64,000 nucleotides of DNA from Powellomyces hirtus. Lineage: Eukaryota > Chytridiomycota > Chytridiomycetes > Spizellomycetales > Powellomycetaceae. This document shows positions 24,401-33,312 of this stretch, in pieces (the stretch's first letter is position 1; each line of letters begins with the position of its first letter). Position numbers and translations under genes: made by a program. The notes below the pieces were generated by a model. It made no database searches and had not been told where the DNA came from. It saw nothing but the letters and a program-made list of their open reading frames with translations. The stretch lies in assembly GCA_025526995.1 (NCBI GenBank), contig JAHLKG010000001.1, positions 310,001-374,000 of the forward strand. Direction: 5' to 3'.

Positions 24401-24499
24401 AATTTCCGGAGTTGAGCCTGCGCCATTGTAGCAGGGAGGAAAGAGCTTCACGTCGTGCGCATGTGACTGCAATATGGGCGGTGAGGAAGATTCCACCAT
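21442..24499 (-). CDS. ASCC2: Activating signal cointegrator 1 complex subunit 2 homologue (CUE domain)
   Basis: ASCC2 is the ubiquitin-binding subunit of the ASCC/RQT complex, acting in alkylation repair and ribosome quality control; the yeast counterpart is Cue3. The large first exon holds the N-terminal helical region: VAFWSTVIYPRTPAYSVAKF, LLSFPRLLDIATAYGDSNSA, and the ending RRSVVAPID-like segment. The next exons form the CUE domain: FIKRTSLISQVQDLFPELGE, GFIE, then ACLVALNDDAELVIMKILED. Downstream are NIHDGDEFDIFKRGQVDMAK, the counterpart of the ASCC2 NDEFDVFSRDSVDL region, and a Thr/Asp/Tyr-rich linker. The end is a strongly Arg/Gly-rich RGG tail. A (GK)n stretch lies near 23850-23880. 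The open frame extends upstream of ATG 24499 with no other ATG, so the start is a best guess. Confidence 0.83.
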
Positions 24500-24927
24500 T
24501 ATATGTCCAAGACCGCGTGCTGAAAGGTGCAACAACTGATGCAACCGACTCTTGTTCGACAGAGAAACACAGTGAGAGCCCGGTGGGAATTCAAACAACT
24601 GGATGCGCTGGTGTATGAATATTCTAGCGACCTGTAATGGGTACTAAGCGATTCCGGTGAGCAGGGTAAAAAGCAGGAAACGGTTTGGGGTAACGATTAT
24701 AGAGGTGAGGCTTCTGCGACGTCGGCGTGGCGCAGCGACAAGCCCACCGCGACATTCTCACCCCACCCAACCTTACTCTTGTTTCTGGTTGCACATTGCA
24801 CACACACAACCTTTCCTCATTGTCGCTGCCGCGCTCATACCAAAGTTTCTTCTCATCAATCACCTTCGGCAACTTCGTACACCTCAAGCTCCTGTCGCAA
24901 GAGTCAAGACACCAACCTTCACATCGT
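24500..24927. promoter_or_regulatory. Shared promoter of ASCC2 and GON7-like genes
   Basis: About 430 bp between divergent starts. It carries long CCCACC/CACACACA-type pyrimidine tracts near 24765-24815, typical of fungal 5' untranslated leaders on the plus strand. No separate gene is supported. Confidence 0.4.
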
Positions 24928-25302
24928 ATGAGCAAAGTCGACCCAGCCGTGCACCCGGAGAAAAAGCGAAGACTTTCCACAGGCAACGGTCAAATATTCC
25001 ACACAGGCAACGCTATCAAATCCGCAGATATGGCTTCAGATTCACGTTCGTTGACCGTCACATATTCGGTGGACTCTGCTGAGTCGCAATCTACGCAAGT
25101 CGCGTGCGTTCCGCTTGCTCCGTCAACTGGTGTGACCACAAAAGATTACATGCGCACGCTTCAAGATGCTCTGCGGGAGGCCCGCGAGACCGTAAACACA
25201 CATTTGACCGATTTGATAACAGCAGATGCAAAACCCGGAGAGGTTCTTGCGAACTTAGATATGGATGATGATGACGAAGAGAATGGGAGTGGCGATGAAT
25301 AA
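24928..25302 (+). CDS. Small acidic protein, GON7-like (KEOPS subunit?)
   Basis: An uninterrupted frame of 124 residues starts MSKVDPAVHPEKKRRLS. It has a short strand region RSLTVTYSVDS, then a helix TTKDYMRTLQDALREARETV followed by NTHLTDLI, and an acidic tail DMDDDDEENGSGDE. The order strand, TKxYxxxLxxAL helix, NxxLT and acidic end is that of Gon7, the small disordered subunit of the KEOPS complex that makes t6A in tRNA. Yeast Gon7 is of similar length. The similarity is short, so this stays tentative. ATG 24928 was chosen because sequence upstream in frame looks like leader. Confidence 0.45.
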   Translation: MSKVDPAVHPEKKRRLSTGNGQIFHTGNAIKSADMASDSRSLTVTYSVDSAESQSTQVACVPLAPSTGVTTKDYMRTLQDALREARETVNTHLTDLITADAKPGEVLANLDMDDDDEENGSGDE

Positions 25303-25602
25303 ACTGAACTACTGATGCTGTAAATAATGTTCATGTTATTGGGGGGAAACTACGTGATTCGGGCCAACGCTCACAATCATGCAAGCGCAATGCAGTTGCT
25401 TGGCGAAATGTGCTGTGCTTCTTCGTGTCATATATTCCGATGAGAGGCTTGGCGAGTCCGGTCTACCCCCATTCAGTGGCCGCTAGTATGTTGTGCTGCA
25501 CTTCTTTCTGCCGTTTATTTCGACTGGAGTCTCGTCTACTCGCACTGAATCCTCAGCGTCCACTGTCGTAATAGCGGCGATGCAAGTTGATACCGCTCGC
25601 GA

Positions 25603-26059
25603 TTATATCAAAAGTCTGAGAATTCTTTTGCCGATACTGAGAGAGTCAGTCTCTTCCTCCGTTTCCTCTGTAACTGCTGTGCTTGGGACTTCTATTTTTG
25701 GCAGGAACACAACTGGGTTACGACGATATATTGGCCAAGGAGGAAGAACAATCTGCAAATACGTGTTAGTGATGCGCAAATGGCTATGCCAGCAGCGATC
25801 CAGGAGGGTATCACACCAGAGCGGTAACCACAGTTCCTAGTGCCAGGGTGTACATCGTTATGGATAGAGACTGTAGAGCAAGGCCGACGAAGAAAGCCAC
25901 GACTCCGCTGGCGGCAAGAAGCACATGGAGAAGTCGGAAGGCTAAGGCTTGGCCAGCAAAGTCCTGATAGATACAGTTGTGAGCGGAAGGATACTAGGTT
26001 GTGGCACTTCTTTCGAACCTTCCAGACGCATGTCTTACCAGTTTGGCATTGAAGTCCAT
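25603..26059 (-). CDS. SPC1: Signal peptidase complex subunit 1 (SPC12)
   Basis: Three short exons (26059-26039, 25963-25817, 25752-25603) encode 105 residues. None makes a long open frame, so the gene is easy to miss. The spliced start is MDFNAKLDFAGQALAFRLLH, followed by a hydrophobic segment VLLAASGVVAFFVGLALQSL and a second around MYTLALGTVVTALIVL. The hallmark PPWPIYRRNPVVFLPK matches the conserved motif of SPC12/SPCS1. The tail is acidic, then Lys/Arg-containing, ending RILRLLI. Spc1 is a non-catalytic two-pass ER subunit that helps signal peptidase discriminate signal peptides from membrane anchors. Intron signals are gtaagac...atcag and gtgtga...tgcag. The start faces COG8 only 110 bp away. 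Confidence 0.85.
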
Positions 26060-26169
26060 CGTAAAATTGGTCTGAATGTCAGGCGGTTTGGTGAACGGAA
26101 GGCTTGCCACGTCTCGCGTTCGAAGGAACGCCGTTAGGCGCCCTGCGCGATCACGACGAACAGCCCGTA
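26060..26169. promoter_or_regulatory. 110-bp bidirectional promoter, SPC1/COG8
   Basis: Only 110 bp separate the divergent start codons of SPC1 and COG8, two secretory-pathway genes. Both promoters, or at least both 5' leaders, must overlap here. Confidence 0.55.
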
Positions 26170-28674
26170 ATGACAACCATCCACCCACACAGCATTGCCA
26201 CGAAGGCAACGTCCAATAGGGTACAGATTCCACACGGTCATGAACTGCTGGTGTCATTACTGGAAGAGACAGCTCTAGCAGCGGCCCATGGACAGCTCCC
26301 ACCACCGTCCCCGCTCAGCGCAGCAGATCCCTCGACACCCATCTCCGCCGTTGCCCATTCCAACAACGACCATGTACGGAGACCGTCTTCTTTATTGGTT
26401 AGAAGGCTGTCTACGGTGGGCGACAAATCTGCGGAACCGGTCTCGGCTGCCCCGGGTCGCAAACTGTCTCGCTTACCGCTAGCGGACCAGCAGGAACGCG
26501 GCGGCCACGACCCTCACCACTCTCCGATCACACCTCTCAGTACTCCTCTAACGAAGGATGTATTCACCGACCCAGAATACCAATCATATCTGGATCATCT
26601 GACATCATGCTCTTTGGACTCGCTGAAGAATGAACCAGCGAACCTCACGCGGGAAGCGTCGCGGTTGCAACAACAACTAGCAGACCTCGCTTACACAGAA
26701 TATGGATCGTTCTTGCGGGCGAATGAATGCACGAGGGCCATCAGGGATACATTTACGGGACTGGAGACTAGATTGAATTCTTTGACAAAAACCCTTCCCG
26801 AACTGGAGGCTGCCTGCACGTCTTTCGCGGCTTCATCCGCCCAAGAGGTGCTGAAGGATCGGCGTCGGGAACACATTGTGCTCAACCAGCACGCGAAACT
26901 TGTTGAGATTTTGGAAATCCCTCAGCTTATGGACACGCTGATTCGGAACGGTTACTACGATGAAGCGATGGATCTGCAAACGCATGTGCAACGGCTGTTG
27001 CTGCGGTATCCTCAATACAAGCTTCTACGGTCGGTTGCCAGCGAACTGGACGCCGCAACCAAAGTCATGTTGACGCAACTGGTCAATCTACTGAAAGGAG
27101 ACGTCAAGCTTCCGCTTTGCATCCGTGTAATGGGATATCTTCGTCGAATGGAAGCTGTTCCCGAGCCCGAGCTGCGGTTAATCTTCCTTCAGCAGCGCGA
27201 CAAGTTCTTCAAAAAACGCGTTGAGGAGGCATGTGGAAACGACCGCACAACGTCTGATGTCGCGCGAGATCATGTGGAGTATGTGCGAAAGTACATCGAT
27301 GTCTGCCGCGAATGCTTCTTCGACATTGTTGCGCAGTATCGGGCCATTTTCTCCGACGCCACCGCTCCGGGAACCGCATCTCGGCCAAACCCCGCTAGCT
27401 CAGCATCCACATCAACCCTAATCTACGATACAGCGTCGCACACCACCTTGACGCACTCCATCCTGTCTTCCTACGTCATCCACAGAATACAGCATCTGAA
27501 CGCTACCCTGCAAGCTCATCTGCCTTACATCAACGACGCCAGCCAAGTCGCGAGTCTCTGCACCCAGACCATGTATTTTGGAATGAGTCTGAGTCGGGTG
27601 GGTATTGATTTCCGGGCAGTGATATCCCACGTCTTTGAAGATGCGGTTGAAGAGATTGTGCGAAAAGTTGTTGAGGACGGGGCACAGCAGTTTGTCGCGT
27701 GGGTGGAAGAAATCAAAGCCATCGCCAACTCACCCACTGCCCCGACATCCGACATACATACCGCTTTTGGGAGCAATGTTGCCCCCACTTCAACTGCAAG
27801 CGTGGCGCACAATGCCGCTACCACCCATCCCTTCTTAAAAGCCATCTATGTCAAACACTCTGCCGCACCCACCTCCAGTACCTCAACGCCAACCACGCCT
27901 AATCCCTCGCGTGCCGCCCAATCACAAGTCGTTCAAGCGCCCATTACCCTTTTGGCCCACCCATCCATCGCGCACCTGCTGAACGCCTTCTACACCGCGT
28001 ACAACCACCTCCGTGCGCTCCCCTCCCTCGCGCTTCATCACCGCGTACAAAGCATTGTGGAAACCAACTTGACGCTCTGCACGAATGTGCTGGCCGATGC
28101 GATTGCGACATGGTGGGACAGCTGGTCGCACAGCGAGCGCTCCATTGTTGTTCTGGTTACAAATGCTTGGTCGAATGTACTCGTACCCAATGTTGTCAAT
28201 GGCTTGAACACGGTGTATTCGCAGTCTCCTGTTAAGACGGTCCAACCGCTACCGATGGAAAAGTTCACCGCGCCGCTGCAAAACTACATGCAAACCGGGC
28301 CAGACATGCTAGTCGAGAGCGAGGAACTGGAGCTGGGGCAACCTTCTTCTACTACTGATATGGTGAATGGCGATCAAGGTGCTTCCTCGCCGCGGTCCAC
28401 GTCTCAGCCAGAACAGAATGATCCCATTCCTGTGTCAAGCACGTCTCCCCAGACCCAGTCACCGACAGCGATGGAGGATCCAATGGAGCCAATGCCGGTG
28501 TCCCAGACAACCCTAACTTATCCGTCGCAAAACGGGATATCCGAGACAATAGCGTCCACTCCTCATCCTGAAAACTCTGAACACCCAAATCCTCAACCAG
28601 AACCTGTTCAAAAGAAGACGGATGGGCTAACGCATCCGTTAGACCAACCCCTTACGACTCTTTTACCCCCATAA
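26170..28674 (+). CDS. COG8: Conserved oligomeric Golgi complex subunit 8
   Basis: COG8 is part of lobe B of the COG tethering complex, which directs retrograde vesicles within the Golgi. One open frame of 834 residues has no intron. After a disordered N-terminus comes the family core: DPEYQSYLDHLTSCSLDSLK, LQQQLADLAYTEYGSFLRAN, LEILEIPQLMDTLIRNGYYD-type helices, HVQRLLLRYPQYKLLRSVAS, DVKLPLCIRVMGYLRRMEAV and LRLIFLQQRDKFFKKRVEEA. Further on are DHVEYVRKYIDVCRECFFDI and TQTMYFGMSLSRVGIDFRAV. The C-terminal about 120 residues are Pro/Ser/Thr-rich and disordered. The start is ATG 26170; the frame is open upstream but without another ATG. It is divergent with SPC1. Confidence 0.9.
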   Translation: MTTIHPHSIATKATSNRVQIPHGHELLVSLLEETALAAAHGQLPPPSPLSAADPSTPISAVAHSNNDHVRRPSSLLVRRLSTVGDKSAEPVSAAPGRKLSRLPLADQQERGGHDPHHSPITPLSTPLTKDVFTDPEYQSYLDHLTSCSLDSLKNEPANLTREASRLQQQLADLAYTEYGSFLRANECTRAIRDTFTGLETRLNSLTKTLPELEAACTSFAASSAQEVLKDRRREHIVLNQHAKLVEILEIPQLMDTLIRNGYYDEAMDLQTHVQRLLLRYPQYKLLRSVASELDAATKVMLTQLVNLLKGDVKLPLCIRVMGYLRRMEAVPEPELRLIFLQQRDKFFKKRVEEACGNDRTTSDVARDHVEYVRKYIDVCRECFFDIVAQYRAIFSDATAPGTASRPNPASSASTSTLIYDTASHTTLTHSILSSYVIHRIQHLNATLQAHLPYINDASQVASLCTQTMYFGMSLSRVGIDFRAVISHVFEDAVEEIVRKVVEDGAQQFVAWVEEIKAIANSPTAPTSDIHTAFGSNVAPTSTASVAHNAATTHPFLKAIYVKHSAAPTSSTSTPTTPNPSRAAQSQVVQAPITLLAHPSIAHLLNAFYTAYNHLRALPSLALHHRVQSIVETNLTLCTNVLADAIATWWDSWSHSERSIVVLVTNAWSNVLVPNVVNGLNTVYSQSPVKTVQPLPMEKFTAPLQNYMQTGPDMLVESEELELGQPSSTTDMVNGDQGASSPRSTSQPEQNDPIPVSSTSPQTQSPTAMEDPMEPMPVSQTTLTYPSQNGISETIASTPHPENSEHPNPQPEPVQKKTDGLTHPLDQPLTTLLPP

Positions 28675-28983
28675 TCACTGCTGGAACATGTCTGTGACAA
28701 ATTACATTCCCATTATGAATACAATATTGAATCTGGGAGCTCAGGAAACGTAGCATCCGTTGATTTACACGCGAACGACGATTTTTATTGTACATTGTTG
28801 ACTACCTGCACGATGGAGATGTACACTGATGACTGCGTGGCAATCACAGCTTTCTTTGTTGTGCAAGGTGGTGGATTGGTCAAGGGTGTGGCACACACAT
28901 GAGATGGAGTTTGCAGAACACTGCTTCCCCCGTGGTTAGGTTGATTGAATGCGGCATGTTGACGCAAGGGTGGCATTTTATGA

Positions 28984-31614
28984 TCACCGACCAGTGTCAG
29001 AACCCGATCCCACTTCCATGTCTTCCTTCACATCCTCTGCATCCTCAGCCTCCGCCTCCCATCTTCCTTTCTTGGCTGGTGGGCCCTCCTTACTCGCTTC
29101 ATCATCCTCCTCTTCCTCACTGGATTCGTCGTCATCACTATCATCGTCGTCGTCGTTCTGCATTTGTGCCATCTTCTGTTTCCATTCGTGGGCGATTGCG
29201 AGGAGTTTGAAGTTGGGTCGCTCAGTTTCGTCATCAGGGAAAATGTAATCGTAGTATTCCTCCCAGCCGGTTTCCTCGCCGGTCTCCTCGTCGACGACTC
29301 TTCTTCGCTTCTTGACTGCGCGAGGCATCTTGGCCTGCACCATGTCGAGACCTTCTTTATTGCCTGACGTCTTCTCAAAGTCGCGCCACGCTTCCAGCAA
29401 GACCACGCGTTCTTCCTTTCCAGACTCGCCACGCCGTTGGAGCGTCTTGTACGCACGGGTGAATACTTTGCGAGTAACCTCCCGTCGTTCGGCTTCCTCT
29501 CCGTTGTCCATTGCAGAAAATTCAAAGTTGGCATAGCTGATCCACACCTGTGAAAGTAACATGCAGTGTAAGCATACGCTTTGTGTGAGGCGCAATCGTG
29601 GGGAGACAAATGGTTCCATACCTTGACATGCTCGGTCCTCTGCAACAGACGATCGTACAAAGTTCTCGCCTTCGCCCACTCAGTCTCCTGCACCTCAAAG
29701 TCAATGTATCCTTTCCACAGGACCTCCGGCATATCCAGTACAGGTTGCTCAACGGCAATCTCAAAGATTCCTCGACTTCGGTCGGTGTCGCCCAGCATTC
29801 TTTCCAGTTCCGCAAACTTGATCCAAGCGTAGCAGTTGCTGGCGTTCCATTGGAGATATCTTTCGTACAGACTCCGGACCCTGTCGAATTCTCGCAACTG
29901 AAGTTCAAGCTCAATGTAACCCTTAAAAAGCCGTTCTTTCGGGCACATGCCAATGGCCGTACCCAGCGTTTTCCGCGCTGTCGTTAGGTCCATTTGCCGT
30001 ATCAGGAACTTTGCGAACAGTAGCCAGACTTTGGCGAATGTGAACAACTTATGCGGTATCACTTTCAAGCATTGCTGGTACACCTGTTTTGTTCTTTCCA
30101 CATCCTGATGATTGAAAAGTTAGTTACGATACCGTACGCTGCGAATGATGGCACGACGAACCCGTACCTTTCCCTCAAGCTCTTCCCACACCGCGTAGAG
30201 TATCCACAAATATATGTATCGTCGCCAGAACCGCTTTTCCGCGATGAGCGGAACCTGGGCAATCGCTCGCTCGTATACTTCGCGAATCTTGTCGTGATCG
30301 CCTGCTGTCTCTTCAAGTCGAACGTAATCGAACCATACATCGTAGTTTCTAGGGTTCGCTGATAACTCCTGTGCATGAAAGGTGAAATAAGAGGGTCAGG
30401 CTCCAGACTCATGATTTGCATAGAAGGACTACAAAACTTACATCTTCATATCGCAGCCTTCGCTTCCCGATGATAACATCTTCAATCCCTTGCTTTTCAC
30501 CGTGTTGCTTCTCAAACTGGGTATATACATTGTACAAATTTTCCGTCTGCCCCTTCGCGAGCTTCTGAAGCGCGTATTTGTAAATCACACGAGCCCGCTC
30601 AATCTCTTTTTGTCTGGTTTCAAATTTGGCAAACGAGACGTATATGTTCTGATCGATGAACTCCTCTCCTAGCATGTCCAGGCATTGTTCGTATATCGCT
30701 CGTGCGCTCTCTGCAACCAGCCAGTCAGGAACTGTGACCACAAATGCCAAGTGTGTCGTCGTAGGAAACGCTACTGACCAGGTTTGCCTATGGACTCTTC
30801 AAACTTTGCCCACTTGATCCAGTTCTTTGGCTGCGGATGTATTCCGACAAATCTCCGGAAAATATCTCTGGCTCTGTCGAGCTCCCGATATCTTTTCTCC
30901 ATCTTCACATACGCCATCCAGCACTCTTCTGACGGCTCCCATTTCATCCATCGCTCAAACACTTGGCGAGCTCCAGCAACATTGTCCAGCAGCTCCTCCA
31001 TGTACACGTATTTGTACCAGAATGTGTCGCAACGCGGGAGGACCGTCACAGCACGGTCAAAGACGTTTCTGGCGCGATTTACGTTCTTGTGCTTCATCTC
31101 CATCTCAGCATATCGGAGCCAAACGACCTGATTACGATGATCAACATCTAGCGCGCGCTCCCAAATAGATCGAGCTCTAAGAGTCTTCGTGTTAGCCAAA
31201 ACGGCCCTCAGGGTTCACGCTGCAAGAAGAGTATTTCACAGGTGCGGTACACTCACCTATCCATTTCCCCTTGACTTTCCTCCCACACGGCGTACTTGAC
31301 CCAGTTGCCGACACCGTGTTTGTTTCGTCTGACGCCATCTTCGAATTCTTTTCGTTTTCTCCCCTTGTGCTCGTCCAGTTCTTCGCCATCTGCAATCTTT
31401 TGTTGCGGAACCGAGGGTCCTGCTTCTTGGCGTTCTTTGGATTCTCTCAAGATCTGCTCGGCCGTGATTTGGACCTCGGCTGGGTTCTTGTTTTTGACCT
31501 GGTTTGTACGGTACAAGAAAGTGCATGGAAAGACGGCGATGGTCAGCAAACCTGGCCCTTTCCTATCGCGGTTGAGAATCGCCTTACCTTTACGGGTCGT
31601 GGTTGACGGTCCAT
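28984..31614 (-). CDS. CLF1: Pre-mRNA-splicing factor Clf1 / Crooked-neck (HAT repeats)
   Basis: Clf1/CRNKL1 is a scaffold of the Prp19-associated complex in the active spliceosome. The short first exon reads MDRQPRPVK from ATG 31614 and splices to [20 protein letters not shown], the conserved N-terminus. Many HAT repeats follow: [100 protein letters not shown] and [13 protein letters not shown] units. The tail is acidic ([19 protein letters not shown]) and ends GSGSDTGR. At least six introns of 50-90 nt are visible, each with GT-AG ends. The protein should be roughly 730-750 residues, near the family size. Confidence 0.9.
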
Positions 31615-31928
31615 ATTTCCTCAAATGTGTGAAGAGTAAAGGAGAGGGGCGTGTCCTGAATGCACTGAGATTAAGCTTGCAAGAAACGGCAGAACTTTGA
31701 GGTTATGCACTCAAATTCAGATTGCTAACGATAGGAGTCACTGTCTATTGCTCGACTGATGATCTGTTGCTCAATAGCCAGGAATTCAGAGGGATGTTGA
31801 GGCGGGTATGCAGTCTGTTGCGCATGGTAACAAGAGTACGCGCAGTTCTCCGCAGTCAACCCGCAGTCTGGTCGCAGGCTGCATTTAGCACGACAAGTAA
31901 TCAGCATACACTGAACTAAACTAGAGCG

Positions 31929-32165
31929 ATGCCTCCATCTCCATCCAGTCATCCTCAAGACAAAGTGTCTCAGCCATCGACGCAACAGGAGGAGGAAGAC
32001 GAGGATCCATACATCACTCGGATCAAGAAATCAGGATGCTTCGCCCAACACGAAGCTCTGCAAGACTGTCACTTTGAGAAGAAGGACTGGCGAGCTTGCA
32101 AAGACGAAATGACGGCCTTCCGAAAGTGTTTCATGCGCAATCAAGGACAGCAGACTGATGAATAA
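31929..32165 (+). CDS. COA4: Cytochrome c oxidase assembly factor 4 (twin CX9C)
   Basis: A single exon encodes 78 residues. After an acidic N-terminus the core DPYITRIKKSGCFAQHEALQ leads into DCHFEKKDWRACKDEMTAFR and KCFMR. Cysteines are spaced C-x9-C twice (CFAQHEALQDC and CKDEMTAFRKC), the CHCH fold imported into the mitochondrial intermembrane space by Mia40. The DPYI.RI...GCF..H..L..C sequence is specific to Coa4, which helps copper delivery and assembly of cytochrome oxidase. It diverges from CLF1 across 314 bp. Confidence 0.88.
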   Translation: MPPSPSSHPQDKVSQPSTQQEEEDEDPYITRIKKSGCFAQHEALQDCHFEKKDWRACKDEMTAFRKCFMRNQGQQTDE

Positions 32166-32633
32166 AATGATGCTTGTCCCCACATGTATGGGTCTTCTCA
32201 AATTGCACCCTGGTAACAGTCGTTGTTAATTCCACTGAGCAGGACTGGGCGGACAGGACACGCCCACGGCGATGTGGAATGGAGACATCCTGTCGTGTGT
32301 CGGGCAATTATCGGTCCCTACCTGCGGGCATGGATGGATTCTCAGCAACTAAGTAGTAAATAGCAGATCGAATGTCCAGTGCTGAGAGATTCATATAGGA
32401 TACTCTATCTAGAACCTGTCAATTCGCCAGCGCGCTAACAATTTGACAGCCCTTCTTTCGATACTTCTCTCCATACCGCCAGCATTACAACGAGGTTTAC
32501 GTCAGATCCCTATCGCCGTAAGCTCAGCTTCATGCAGATCAATTTACAGGAGTTGGAACTTTGCAGCGACGTCAGCATCTGAAGTTCAGGATTCAAGAGA
32601 CCTCTTAACCACACCGCCACATTCCTTCCCCCA

Positions 32634-32951
32634 ATGTCCGACCATACACCGAAGAAACTCAAGCTCGATCCGCAGTCAGATTTCTCTTCCGGCCCGAGCC
32701 CTGTATCCCCAATTGCAATAGAGCACCCACCACGACTGGCCGCATTAAATGTCTCAACAACAACGGCATCTACGCAACTGCACTCGCCATTGTCCTCCTC
32801 GGCGTCGAGTCTGGACGCTGCAGCAATGTATGCGTCCATCACAACGGCAGTCGTTCATCCGCCACAAACATACTTTTCGGATATTCGTTCGAGTGCACTT
32901 GAGACCGAGCGGTGGGAAATCAGGGGATGCGGTGGAGCTTGGGGAGAGTGA
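32634..32951 (+). CDS. Small hypothetical protein
   Basis: An open frame of 105 residues begins MSDHTPKKLKLDPQSDFSSG, a plausible nuclear-type N-terminus with a KKLKL basic patch. It continues with Ser/Thr-rich sequence and MYASITTAVVHPPQTYFSDI. Near 32900 a second frame opens that reads more like coding sequence (DAVELGESDSVDSRAINDEK to the stop at about 33033), so an intron or frameshift may join the two. I recognise no family. It is the only candidate in the 32166-33312 gap and may be a pseudogene. Confidence 0.33.
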   Translation: MSDHTPKKLKLDPQSDFSSGPSPVSPIAIEHPPRLAALNVSTTTASTQLHSPLSSSASSLDAAAMYASITTAVVHPPQTYFSDIRSSALETERWEIRGCGGAWGE

Positions 32952-33312
32952 CAGTGTGGATTCTCGTGCTATCAACGATGAGAAGTTGCTTTTGTCTTTA
33001 TCACCTGGGAATTGCGCAAAAGATTGCATATAGGGGAGGAATGCGTCTTGATTCGGGGAGCACGGGATTTTATCCCGAGCAAAGCAGAGATTTTGGGAGC
33101 AAAGCAACCCAAAATTGTAAATACAATGATGTAACTTGTACTATTATATTACACAAACATAGTGGGGGAGGGTGTTACCTTGCACAAAAAGCATTACGAG
33201 CCACGACAAAGATACAGAAAGAATAGCCGGCGGTGTACAGGGCCAGCCTGCGAGAGGCGCCGAAATGCACATAGAACAAAATTTCTGCCAAAGTGGGGGC
33301 AGGATCGCATTA

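Noticed and set aside
32443..32721. Plus-strand open frame upstream of the small hypothetical gene
   Set aside because: Composition is unlike neighbouring proteins, there is no splice support, and the reading frame conflicts with the better MSDHTPKK start at 32634.
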